Assembly (NCBI RefSeq): GCF_018446385.1
Contig: NC_056002.1
Location: 12,658,894-12,722,893 of the forward strand
Length of the DNA: 64,000 nt
Direction: 5' to 3'
DNA from: Zingiber officinale
Lineage: Eukaryota > Streptophyta > Magnoliopsida > Zingiberales > Zingiberaceae
Positions 1 to 10,083 of the stretch are shown in pieces (the stretch's first letter is position 1; each line of letters opens with the position of its first letter). Made by a program: the position numbers and the translations under genes. The notes under the pieces were generated by a model. It was not told the DNA's origin. It was given only the letters and a program-made list of their open reading frames with translations, and did not search any database.

Positions 1-2
1 AT

Positions 3-942
3 GCCTTTTACATTTCAAAAGATCTAGAAAAAATTTCATTAGACGAATTCTTTTCAACTTTTAAAGTGCATGAGTCAAGATGTGCAGGTCCGAAGGAGCC
101 CAAGAATAATGTCGCTCTTAAAGCTTCGAAAGATGAACCTGAGTCAGAATCTTCTCTCGACGACGAGGAAATGGTAATGATGGTAAGACGATTTAAAAAT
201 ATTTGTAAATCTAGGAAATCTAACCATCCGCAGGGAAGAAAGAAAAGAACCATCCGCTGCTACCATTGCGATGAAGAAGGGCACGTCAAAGACAATTGCC
301 CTAAACTGAAGAACAAAGGGAAGGACAAGGGTAAGAAGCCTATTCAAAAGCGCAAGGCCCTAAAAGCGACGTGGGACGATACGTCGTCGGAATCGGAAGT
401 TGAGGAGTTCTCCGGGCTCGCGTTAATGGCGAGTCATCAAGACGACGACTGCGAGTCAAGCTCTTCCGAAATGAGCATCGAAAGCATCGATGAAGGGGGA
501 GCCACGTCCGAAGAGAGCAGCAGTTCAGGGGGAGAAACCGACAACGAGATCGACAAGGTAAGTGAGGTACGATCTCTTCCTCGATAAAATGTTTAAATTC
601 ATTAAAATTTTAACAAAAGATTGCTGCAAATTAGAAAATGAAAATAAAGATTTAAAAGCAATATTAGCTACATCTTGTCCGTTAGAAATGCTAGATAAAT
701 CAAATTTAGAAAATGAAAAATTAAAATTAGAAATTCAAAATTTAAAAATTCAAGTAGAAAACTTGAAAAACTCTGCTTGCTCATCTAAAACCAATTTTAG
801 AAGGTTCAATAATTTGAATTGGTATTATAGATATCACCAGGGACAAATTAAAAATATCTCTAGAAAATATGTCCCTAAGAAATTTTTAGTTAATACAGTA
901 GGTTGGAACCTTTATTGGGTTCCTAAATCTTGCTTAGTGTAA
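3..942 (+). pseudogene. Ty1-copia-like Gag, partial and frameshifted
   Basis: The frame is open from base 3, so the start is upstream of the window. It runs to a stop at 585-587. A CCHC zinc knuckle (CYHCDEEGHVKDNC, bases about 258-299) is followed by a lysine-rich stretch and then Ser/Glu/Asp-rich repeats, usual for plant copia Gag. The homologous C-terminal part resumes in another frame (562-942): a Lys/Glu/Asn-rich coiled-coil-like segment, then YYRYHQG and a closing WYWVPKS-like motif (NLYWVPKSCL). The overlap of the two frames at 562-587 marks a one- or two-base indel. Zinc-knuckle Gag packages retrotransposon RNA in cytoplasmic particles. The call as Gag is firm; whether the frameshift is ancestral or private to this copy is unknown. 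Confidence 0.82.
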
Positions 943-1620
943 ATTTTAAAATCAAAGTTAGCGCTTTAAGTGAGAAAATTAAACAAAAATTTCTTTATGG
1001 GCTTTGACTAGAAAGTGGTTGTTGCTCCAATAACCAAGAAGGCCTAGTGCCTCGCCACTGCCTGGAAGCCAAATATTAAAATAAATGTTTAATTAATAAA
1101 GCATTAATACTAGAATTATTTAATGCTTTAAAAAGTTATTCAAACATGTTTCAAAATTTTGACATAAATTTTTTAGAAATAATTAATTTTTTTTAAATTC
1201 TATTTTCAAAAATAATTTTTACTTAGAGTGTTTAGAAAAATTTTCAAAAATTATTTTTTTCCTAAGTTAAAATTTTACTTAGAGTTTTTTCTGCTTTTAT
1301 TGATTCAAAAATATTTTTCAAAATATTTAATTAAGTTTTATTGATTGCAAAACTCTTTTTCTAACTTAGAATCTTTTGACTTAGAATTTTTTTTAGGTAG
1401 CTTTTCAAAATTTTCTAAGTCTTTAACCCTTAGATTTTTTTTTGGAACCCCATTTTTTTTGTGATCAAAGGGGGAGAAGGAAAGTATAAGTCTAGGGGGA
1501 GGTAGAAAAAAATTAAAAATTAGAATTTAATTTTTTTTTCTATCATGTTGCATGTTATTGCAATAAACTGTTTAATTTCATATCTATTGTTGACCCTAGC
1601 TTAACTTGGGTTGATCACAC
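943..1620 (+). other. non-coding spacer between gag and 3' LTR
   Basis: AT-rich sequence without a usable frame. At about 1007-1076 it holds a 70-base module (AGAAAGTGG..TTGCTCC..AAGAAGGCC) that recurs with about 85% identity by eye near the 3' ends of the two 2.6-kb repeats at 49321-49390 and 53740-53810. The remainder is T-rich runs; I see nothing else in it. Confidence 0.6.
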
Positions 1621-1635
1621 CAAAAAGGGGGAAAT
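1621..1635 (+). promoter_or_regulatory. polypurine tract of the gag-only element
   Basis: The purine run AAAAAGGGGGAAA ends immediately before TGTTAGAACC, the LTR start. This is the expected plus-strand priming site position and confirms + orientation. Confidence 0.8.
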
Positions 1636-2668
1636 TGTTAGAACCCCAAGGTTGTTTTGGTGTGATCAACAAGTTAAGTTAGGTCCTGCGTTGTTTCTAA
1701 CCTTGTGTCTAAGTGTGTAGGAGCTTAGGAGCACAGGTACTCGAGCGGAAGACGCAGCTAGCGAGAAGGACGGCACGCGGTGCGTCCGAGGGACGAGGCG
1801 CCACCGACGGACGAGAAGGAAGTGCGCGTGATGGTTCCGAGGTACGAAAGCCGGAGCGGAAGATTGCTCGGGGAGCAAGAGACGCAGCTAGCGTGAAGGT
1901 CGGCACGGGGTGCGATCGAGGGACGAAGTCTGCGGATGAGTACGCTGGTGGACGAGAAGGGACACGCGGCAATTCCGAGGGACGAGAAGCCGAAGGGAAG
2001 CACGCTCGAGAAGACCGGAAGATGGGTTCGGGTGAGCCCTATTCCGGATGTCAGAGATCACCCAATCAAGCGGATCCAGAGCAGAAGACCCGGACCGAGA
2101 CGGGAACTTAACGGAGAAGTGGTCCCGGACAAAAAGTCAACCGCAGTTGACTTTTTACTCCGGGGCGCCCGGAACCAATCCGGGCGCCTGGAGTTGTCCG
2201 GGGCGCCCGGAATGCTTCCGGGCGCCCGGACCCTGATTTTGACCAAGATCGCGATTTACGTGATCTGAACATTGGGGGATAAAACTTTATCCCCCCCAGG
2301 GCGCCCGGAACCCTTCCAGGCACTCCGACCAAGGCTATAAATATAGCCTTGGTCCAGAAGCTCTTCATCAGTTCAGAAATTGTAACCAACACTTGTGTGC
2401 TTCCACTGTTTAGATTAGCTTCTGTCTTTCTGTGCTTACACTGCTGTAAACGAGGCTTCTCCGCCTGAAGGAGCTCTTAGTGCGATCTTCATCCTTGGAT
2501 TAACAACCTCCCCGGTTGTAACCAAGTCAAATTCGGTGCCTCGTTTTTATGCTTTATTTTCTGTTTAATCTATTTTTTATGTGTTAGCTTAATCGTACGA
2601 GAAAGGGTTGTGTTTGATTTTTCAGGGCTATTCAACCCCCCCTTTTACCCGGCCGCATCGGTCCGACA
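1636..2668 (+). repeat. 3' LTR, + orientation
   Basis: It starts TGTTAGAACC and ends GGTCCGACA; the ends are imperfect inverses. A palindromic TATA region lies at 2329-2352 (CCAAGGCTAT AAAT ATAGCCTTGG), so the promoter reads +. At 2157-2232 the sequence is very GC-rich, with four to five GGGCGCCCGG-like palindromes in a row. Open frames in this LTR on both strands are artefacts of its GC content. Confidence 0.78.
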
Positions 2669-3667
2669 GAATAACCCTACACAAATCAAGCAAACGAACC
2701 TTTTTCGTCTTATAACTTAAACAAAATAGACACTTGCATAAGAATAAATAAAAGACTAAAAGGAAAAAAACACAGAGAATTTACTTCGTTACAACCGGAA
2801 AGGTTGTTAATTAAAGGCAGTAAAGTCACACTAATTTCTCCTTCAGGCGGAGAAGCCTCTTACATCAATAAAAGTACAGAAATAGAAAATTAAAATAGAA
2901 CAGTGAATGCGTAAAATTGTTGTATTGATCTTTCTTGTTGATTTTAGCTTCTGGGATCAGGGTTGCTTATATAGCCTTACTCGGGGTACTTGGAAGGGTT
3001 CCAGACACCTGGAGTGGGATAGAACTCTATCCCCGACGTAATCGTCAAAGGCCACGTCGAAACTGATAAAACTTCGGTTCTAGGCGCTCGAAAGTTTTTG
3101 AGCGCCCTGGATTGCTCCGGGCGCCCGAAATGGTTCCAGGCGCCCCGAAGGGGGAAGTCAACATTTTGTTGACTTTCTCTCTGGGCCTCCAGCTTCGGCT
3201 CCACTTGCTTCGATCTGGATCTTCCACTCCGGTTCCGCTCGCTTGGGTGATTTCGGCCATCCGGAATAGGACACACCCGAACCTAACTTCATCCCTTCTC
3301 CTCGAGCAAGCTTCCACTCCGGTTTCTCGTCCCTCGGAATCGATGCGTGTTTCCTTCCCGTCCGCTAGCGTACTCTTCCACAGCTTTTGTCCCTCGAACA
3401 GCTGCGTCTTTTGCTCCTTAAGCAATCTTCCGCTCCGGCTTCTCGTCCCTTGAAAACACCTCACACTCCCTTCTTGTCCGTCGATGTACTCTTCCATAGC
3501 ACCTCATCCCTCAGACGCAGCGAGCCTGTCAGCTCTCTCCCATGCCGTCATTCTCGCTAGCTACATCTTTTTCTCCTAAGTTCTTGCACACTTAGACACA
3601 GAGTTAAACACAACATGACCTAACTTAACTTGTTTGATCACATCAAAACAATCTTGGGGTACCAACA
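2669..3667 (-). repeat. inverted LTR of the same family, truncated at its 3' end
   Basis: Read on -, it starts TGTTGGTACCCCAAG at 3667 and matches the + LTR through the GC palindrome block (about 3085-3150), a TATATAAG box (about 2967-2975) and the CTTCTCCGCCTGAAG segment (about 2840-2860). It stops at AGGGTTATTC, just where the + LTR ends. The missing end suggests the + element inserted into this LTR. Neither an internal region nor a polypurine tract precedes its 5' end at 3668, so it is probably a solo LTR. It lies in the transposon-gene relic that resumes at 3668. Confidence 0.75.
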
Positions 3668-4502
3668 CTATCATCTTTTTTAATATGTCAACGTGATAGT
3701 TAGGCCAGCTCCATCGATTGATTCTTGGAAATACTTCAGGATGCGTTGGATTAATGAAACGGATGTGCTCACTCATCCATACCTACAATGTGAGTATATT
3801 GATTAAAAATAATTCAGACAAAAAATTGTGAGTCACATATATTCTAACTTACCGCCAATATAATTGGAAATCCCTTTAGGAAGGGGCATTGAGGGTTGAA
3901 TCAGCAACTTGTGGTTTTGACCTCAATGTAACCTCCAAACCAATGACCTCCAATTGAGGAGCCATAAAATTGTAAACCGCATTACACTAGTTAAACCTAC
4001 CTAAGTTGTCAAAATCATATAGGCAGTCAATCAGGGATAGCACAAGTAATCTAGCAACGCTGCTAGTACTACAAAATAGAACAGTTGTAAAAAAAATATA
4101 GAATATAAAGCTAACAGTACAACTTGTCATTTGATCTTGACTTCGTGATGAGTTCCTCCAAATGCTTGGCAGAATAATCAGATCTTGGAAAACCTCCATG
4201 TATAGTTGGCTGGATGGCTCATTTAAATCAAGTGGAATTGTATCTCCATTGTCAGGTAGGCCTAGAATGAGTGTAACATCAATCTTTGTAAATTGTAGTT
4301 TTTTCCCGTGGAAGATGAAGTTGTGTTCCTTCGAATCCCAATTATCAAACATATTCTGGACCACAGCTCTTATATAAAGACAATTAGTGAGGTCGAGGAC
4401 CCACAAGAAGGGGGTGCTTCGAATCAGCTGTTCTTGTTGTGTTGTCGGTTTAACAGAAGAAATAAATTCCATGAAACGGAAATGACTACTTTTCCAGTTC
4501 AT
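3668..4502 (-). pseudogene. relic of DUF1985/plant-mobile-domain-like transposon gene, copy 1
   Basis: The - strand frame at 4502-3987 begins MNWKSSHFRFMEF and carries the block FHGKKLQFTKIDVTLILGLP followed by IPLDLNEPSSQLY. That is typical of the DUF1985/plant-mobile-type region often found in plant transposon genes with Ulp1 proteases. Further downstream on -, in broken frames, are LYDFDNLGRFN and NPTHPEVFPRINRW (3776-3668), where the inverted LTR interrupts it. A second relic with the same landmarks (GLIDIVDDFENLGRFN, INLNQASSNLF) lies at 8118-8700. Stops and frame changes make this a relic. Family assignment is from motif memory and is tentative. Confidence 0.5.
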
Positions 4503-4969
4503 TCTTTTATTGTGCCCTCTGTTTACATAACTAGGATAACTTGGTCAAGTAGCACCTCCACTTGAGGACTCTATTTTTGAAGTTATCCCTAACTGAGCAA
4601 GCATAAACCAACAGTCACAATCAAAACAAATTCGGCCTCCCTAAACACTAACGATAACCCCAGGAGAAAAAAAAAATAAGGATTGGAACTATGTACATTT
4701 AAGAAAGAAGATGGTGGCAGTCCTAAGCCACAAGTTTAGGGTTTGTGAAATGTCAAGTTTTCACCACGCTCGTAATTTAGTTGACCTAATTTTGAGAAAG
4801 AAGATGCACGGAAGCATATGTGTTCTGTAAATCAATACGGGCATAATATTATACCATATCGGACCTGACGTGGGCCTTATATGGAAATATTAGGACCACC
4901 GATGGGCGTGATATTTTCCCATATCATGCCCATGCTTGATATTTTCTCATATTAGACCCACTAAAAAAG

Positions 4970-5215
4970 GTAGATATGGTGTCAAACCTAGGTTATAACC
5001 ATTGTCAATGAAGTTATTGTGTCATGCCATTTAGCATGGAATAGTGTATTGGCTGGAATTCAATGAACACCACACACTTTTGAGTTTTAACTTACAAGCA
5101 CAATAAGATTCTTTATTTTTCTGTCATAACTTAGAGTTGAAACTCAATTTACAATCCTGTTTGTTATTCACCTATATAATTCTCACACCAGGAATCGCAA
5201 TGGGTCTAATATGGA
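4970..5215 (+). repeat. direct duplication, copy A
   Basis: Starts GGTAGATATGGTGTCAAAC and is matched by 5459-5730 with scattered substitutions (CTAGGTT.TAACCA, GAAGTTATTGTGTC, GTTTTAACTTACAA and ACTCAATTTACAA are shared in order). Spacing between copies is about 490 bases. Confidence 0.75.
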
Positions 5216-5458
5216 AATATATCAGGCCCACACTCTGGCAAAAATTATAGTAAGATTAGATCGCCTCCAGAGAGATCAAAATCAATAATAGATGGCACCG
5301 TTGGAGTCCTTGATGCATGAGAAAGCCACAGGAATTGATTTAGGTGCAATCTGACTTCTTTAGGTCCATTAGTAGATTTTGGTTAAAACCCACTGATAGA
5401 CCTAGAGAGGTCTGATTTCACCAAACAATCAATGAATGGGAAGAGTTGAGTGAGGAGA

Positions 5459-5730
5459 AGGTAGATATGGTGTCAAATCTAGGTTCTAACCACTGTCATT
5501 GAAGTTATTGTGTCGTTCCATTTGACACGGAACAGTGCACTGGCTGGAATTTAATGAACATTGCACACTTTCGAGTTTTAACTTACAAACACAATGAGAT
5601 TCTTCATTTTTATGTTGAAATTTAGAGTTAAACTCAATTTACAACCCTATTTGTTATTCAAAAATTAATCCAACTATACAATTCTCACATCAAAAATCAT
5701 CATGGGCCTGATATTTTCCATATCAGTCCC
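5459..5730 (+). repeat. direct duplication, copy B
   Basis: Second copy of the 4970-5215 segment. It carries an extra AAAAATTAATCCAAC stretch and ends in a CATGGGCCTGATATTTTCC foldback half, as copy A does with ATGGGTCTAATATGG. Confidence 0.75.
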
Positions 5731-6324
5731 ATCGGATGGATGTCATGCAACAATGGATGTAATACATACAAACATGATCAAAGTAACAACACTATACAAA
5801 AATGTAGATTTACATTACAACATTGGATGTACAAAGATGATCAAAGTAATACCACTTTAGAAAATTTTAGCTTTACATTCCCTACCCAACAATTTTTCAT
5901 ACCACACTGGATAATTAATCTGATTTTATGCAGAACTTGTCCCTCAAGATTGATGCTAGTACATTAATTCTAAATTTTTTCATGTCTGCTTATTTGAAGT
6001 TCATCTCTAAATCATATAGCATACATCGAATGTATTGCATCAGAAAGAAGTCATAATCAATGATGCAAATAGCATCAGCAATTTAGTCTTTAATATTTAA
6101 TATACAATTGTTATATTCATACGATTTCTCATTTACTTGGTTTCTTGTTGTGGACATTTTATTGTGATAGAGACTCATTTGTCCAATGGATGATGACTTC
6201 CTAAAGAAGGATGAATAGCAACAAGTTGCTCATGAGTATATTATTTTATCTTCGACACTTGTAAGAATGAACAAATAATTTATCAAATAAACATCAAATA
6301 TAATTTTAAATTTATACTATAATA

Positions 6325-8700
6325 CTAACATATACATGAATATTGGATGTTCACTGCTGATTCAAATGTATATTTCAATTTAGAACTACTTGCAAGAGAA
6401 TTATAATGATTCAAAGTCATTGCTTTGGTGTCTACCACCAACAAGTAAAAGTGTGCACTATTAGTGGACAAAGGTATAAAATTATACCTAACCCCTTCAT
6501 CTTCAATATCTGTCTTTATCACTTGTTGTTGCATGCCAAACTTCATTCTAGATTTTTTGGCCGACTACAAATATGCAAAGACAAATTTACTTAACAAAAT
6601 AATAAAATCTCTTAAGATATTATATATTATCAAATCATTTAAATTTCTTACAGTGAAGAAGGTGGAATAATATATAGATCTGTTATATGATCTACCAAAC
6701 GAGTATGCCCCCTAAACAAAATTTTACAATAGGTGTCTATTAACTCCCCTTTTGTGAACACCTCTCCATTCATACTAGATAAGAAGGAAGCCACGGTTAA
6801 ATCAAAGAGTGGTTCCTTCCAAACATAATTAGTTGTACACCTGTAAAGTAAATCAATTACTATAATAAATTAAGGAACCAGATAATTTTCAAAACTTTTC
6901 ACTAATTTAAATAGAGTATGTATTTCAGAAATCACACTATCATACTTTAGGTTTTTCAATTGTTTTAACAAGCATGCCACATCTTTGTCTTGTTTTTTCT
7001 TCTTCGAAGTCTTAAATTGCTTCTTCACATACTATGACATTAAACACATTGAACTAATAATTTAAATCTAACATCTAAAACTAATTAATATGTAGATACA
7101 CACTTACGACAATGACTTGTTTGTTCATTTTGTTAAGTTGTGCATCCTAAGTGCATCATTTTTCGCCTCTTCTTCAAAATTGCTTTTTGACACTGATATA
7201 ATCTTTGTTTCTTCTTCCATATGAACCACATCAAGTTTTCCTTTTCCCGAGTCAATAACATCTTTAGCTTCACTTTCCTTTTACAATTTTTTTCAATATC
7301 TTCTACTGCTATGATCTCAATAGGCTTGCATATTTTTATTTTGCTTCGCTTCCTCTTAGGTAAAAGTTTTTGTCACAATGGACTATCAATTGGAGTATCT
7401 CTATAATCATACCGACTACGGTCATGTACTCTCCTACTCCTTATTCCAAAGGCAACTGGGTCTTGTGGCTCGACTACACGCTCACTTGATCGACCTTGCA
7501 TGACTCTATTTTCTAATATTTCGATTAATTCTTTCACCCTTTCATTCCAATATATGTTCTCCAATGTTAGCTCCTTGATTCTATTTGCTTGAACGATGCA
7601 TTTATGACATTTCTTATTGCCTTGCCATCCAGCTTCATCTAATTGTGGTGTCTTCAATGGATGTGAAATATCAACAGCCAAATCTAGGTTGTCAACAAAT
7701 GTTTTTTCAAATTGGGTAGAGATTAATTCAATAATAACATGTACAATTATAAAAACACATGTAATAAATTGTATATTTACTTTGAATAGGTAACAGTCTT
7801 CAATATTTACATCTTAAGGTGATACTCGGTCTAACAAGGTCCTCATCTTACTAATATGTGAAAAAATATTCCTCCACTTTTTAATTCGTATTCCTTCAAT
7901 ATTATATGATTTTTGGATTAGAACATGCTCCAAAAATCATACCCGATTCATCATAAAAAGTGTTACATAATCATAAATTTCCACACAATATTATCAAATT
8001 TAACATAAAAAATCTACTTACAACCAATAGACCAGCAAATCCCTTTAGGTAAGGGAGTGTGGTGGTCTTGAGGTTATATATCTGAGTTGATGAAAATAAA
8101 TCCCTAATCGTAGCTAATTATGAAGTCATAAATTGATGGATGACTTCAACCCAGTTGAATCTACCAAGATTCTCAAAATCATCTACTATATCTATGAGAC
8201 CTAAAAGAAGTTTATATGTGCTAGAAGAAAATAAGATACAAACAAATATATACAAAATGTTGAATTTGTAAAATAATAAAATATCAGCATGTGCTTCAAC
8301 TCTATTGGAATAAAATTTCAACAACTCCTCAATTCTTGATCTGGTAATAAGTTTGTTATTTGAGAAGTGAGCAAGAAAGAGGTTACTCGATGCTTGATTT
8401 AAATTAATAGGAACCGAAGCACCTCGGTCTGCAAAACCAAGCAATAAAGATACAGCTCTTCATGTAAATGCAATAGATACACCTAAAAATCACAAATTAA
8501 TAGTTATATTCTAAGATATTTTTTTTGCATACCAAAATGAAAAAATAAAACATTAAATTTATAAAACTATTTGGTGCTTTGAGATGTTAAACCCAAATTT
8601 TGAAATATATTGACCAGTATACCACGGATATACGAGATTTCTTGTATGTCAAAGAAAACATAAAAGGGGGTCTGTTTGATCATCGCTATATATCGATCAT
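6325..8700 (-). pseudogene. relic of DUF1985-Ulp1-type transposon gene, copy 2
   Basis: Read on -, 8700-8118 holds the DUF1985/mobile-type block (IPINLNQASSNLF-like, then LLGLIDIVDDFENLGRFN). Next, 7681-7373 encodes a hydrophilic linker with CHKC and RSRYDYRDTPIDSPL. Then 6860-6667 encodes LIDTYCKILF-like sequence, and 6546-6325 an Ulp1/C48-like segment with HFYLLVVDTK and HYNSL. In Ulp1 cysteine proteases the His of H(F/W).LLV.D and an Asp in YDS are catalytic. Here the second motif reads YNS, so Asp is replaced by Asn, and I found no matching Cys box. Several short intron-like gaps (for example, a donor after the 6667 segment) separate the pieces. It may be a multi-exon element gene or a decayed one. 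Confidence 0.55.
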
Positions 8701-8900
8701 GTAAAATAACATTTCCCTAATATCTTCCTTTGATTATGGATGGTCGAAAAAAACTGTTAAAGTGACCTAACACACTGTTCTAATGTAGTTTCTGGCCAAA
8801 ATCATCTACAACCTACAGTTTTTACAAATTTAATTTATTAATAGCGAAAACAAAACTGGTGGAATGTTTTCCAAATCGAGATGCACATTATTTTGGAGAG

Positions 8901-8980
8901 CCTGATATGGGATCATATCAGGCCCATGTTGGGCCTGATATGGTAAAATATTAGGCCCAACGTGATGATCCCATATCAGG
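8901..8980. repeat. 80-base foldback
   Basis: CCTGATATGGGATCAT (8901-8916) is the exact reverse complement of 8965-8980. A second inner stem (TTGGGCCT / AGGCCCAA) lies inside, so the whole interval folds as a long hairpin. Just outside, CTGGATATATCC is duplicated in tandem at about 8987-9020. Confidence 0.8.
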
Positions 8981-9129
8981 TGCTTTCTGGATATATCCTA
9001 TGGTTTCTGGATATATCCTTTGGGTTTCTAAGATGAACAAGTTCATGATACTTATCGTTACTGTAGCAACTTCTTGCTTCATTCTGAAGGGAGAGTATTT
9101 ACGACGAACAAAATCCTAAACACTTGAAT

Positions 9130-9270
9130 GGATAGACCTCTGTGTGGATTTTGTCGGAGACTCTTAGCGTCCATCGCCTTAGCTGTATTGATTTTGTCGG
9201 AAAGTCTTGACGTCGCTTTAGAGGGACACACTGTATGGATTCTGTCGGAAAAACCCTGGACGCCAGGACA
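9130..9270 (+). repeat. three imperfect tandem units of about 50 bases
   Basis: TGGATTTTGTCGGA (about 9135), TTGATTTTGTCGGA (about 9188) and TGGATTCTGTCGGA (about 9236) recur at about 50-base spacing, each followed by a CTTAGCGTC / CTTGACGTC / CTGGACGCC segment. Short open frames here are products of the repeat. Confidence 0.65.
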
Positions 9271-9345
9271 CACTCTGCCAAGGTTTCGATAGGAGACGAT
9301 CACAATGGATTTTCACGACGTAAGAAAGAGAGGAATGAGTGTCGC

Positions 9346-9407
9346 ATGCATCCGAACTATTTTATTAATTTTAAATTTAAACCTAAACTAACGTGGCTCG
9401 GATGCAT
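9346..9407. repeat. 62-base interval bounded by a 10-base inverted repeat
   Basis: ATGCATCCGA at 9346-9355 is repeated inverted at 9398-9407, enclosing AT-rich sequence. It could be the remains of a small inverted-repeat element. Confidence 0.4.
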
Positions 9408-9479
9408 TAGAAAACAACATCAGAGGGGGAGAAGATTTAGGAGGTTGACGGAACCGATAGGAAAGGAATATTACTATTT

Positions 9480-10083
9480 TTAATATTCTTTTTGATAATT
9501 TAAAAATTAAGATACTTATTTAGAGAGATATAGAAATATGCCAGCTACTTTGATAAAAAACTGCAGAATATAAAAGACTTATTTAAAGAGCTGTTTGCAT
9601 AGATTTGCTCACAAGCAATTATTTAAATAATTTTATGCATAGATCTGGGCTCGCTTTCCAGAATGTGATTTAAGGAATTATTTAAATTTTTAACTTAAGA
9701 ATTATGATAACATATTTAATACATTATTATCTAACTAATTATAAAAAAATATAGAAATCAACCACACATATTAGCATAATAATTATGGAAAAAATTAAAC
9801 TGTTTTTCTAATTAAACCTGAAACTTAATTACTTGCTCAATAAACGAGCGCGAACGCTGAATTTGTAAAGTTGTGGGTGCGTAACTGGAAATGTGCCTGT
9901 CAAGGAGCAAATCAACCTGCAATTTCTACTTTTGGAAAAAAATAAGGAAATAAGCTTTTTTTTTTTATTTTCTTAAAAAACTACTGCCATTTTATCCCAC
10001 TGCTGCTGCTTCGCCTCCCGTGGACTGGGATAGATCGGGAAGCCGAGGCCAATCTACGATCTAAAGATCGCCCGCCGGCGAGG
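9480..10083 (+). promoter_or_regulatory. upstream region of the methyltransferase gene
   Basis: AT-rich non-coding sequence turning GC-rich over the last 80 bases before the start codon, as in many plant 5' UTRs. No unambiguous TATA box or known element could be assigned by eye. Confidence 0.45.

Larger units (their letters stand above)
1..2668 (+). mobile_element. gag-only LTR retrotransposon (Ty1-copia-like), 3' portion
   Basis: The order on + is a gag reading frame open to the window edge, a frameshifted gag C-terminus, a 680-base non-coding spacer, a polypurine tract, and an LTR starting TGTTAGAACC. No protease, integrase, reverse transcriptase or RNase H lies between gag and the LTR, so this copy is non-autonomous and would need proteins in trans. 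The 5' LTR and primer-binding site lie off the left edge. The bases after the LTR (GAATA at 2669-2673) would be the right target-site duplication if the element landed in the neighbouring inverted LTR; the left copy is not in the window. Assignment to Ty1-copia rests on the gag type (CCHC knuckle and a WVPKS-like C-terminus), not on pol. Confidence 0.8.
4503..6300. other. AT-rich interval with a direct duplication and foldback motifs
   Basis: No convincing gene. It lies between the two DUF1985-type relics and holds a 240-base direct duplication (separate entries). It also contains scattered short foldbacks built on GGGCCTGATATGG / CCATATCAGGCCC at 4850-4960 and around 5700-5735. The same motif recurs at 8900-8980, which ties the whole 3.7-9.0 kb block together as one element or one duplicated element. 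Confidence 0.5.

Noticed and set aside
1713-2111. Open frames across the + LTR (also on -, 1666-2392)
   Set aside because: They lie in a GC-rich LTR, are Arg/Gly/Ser-rich with no domain, and do not correspond between the two LTR copies.
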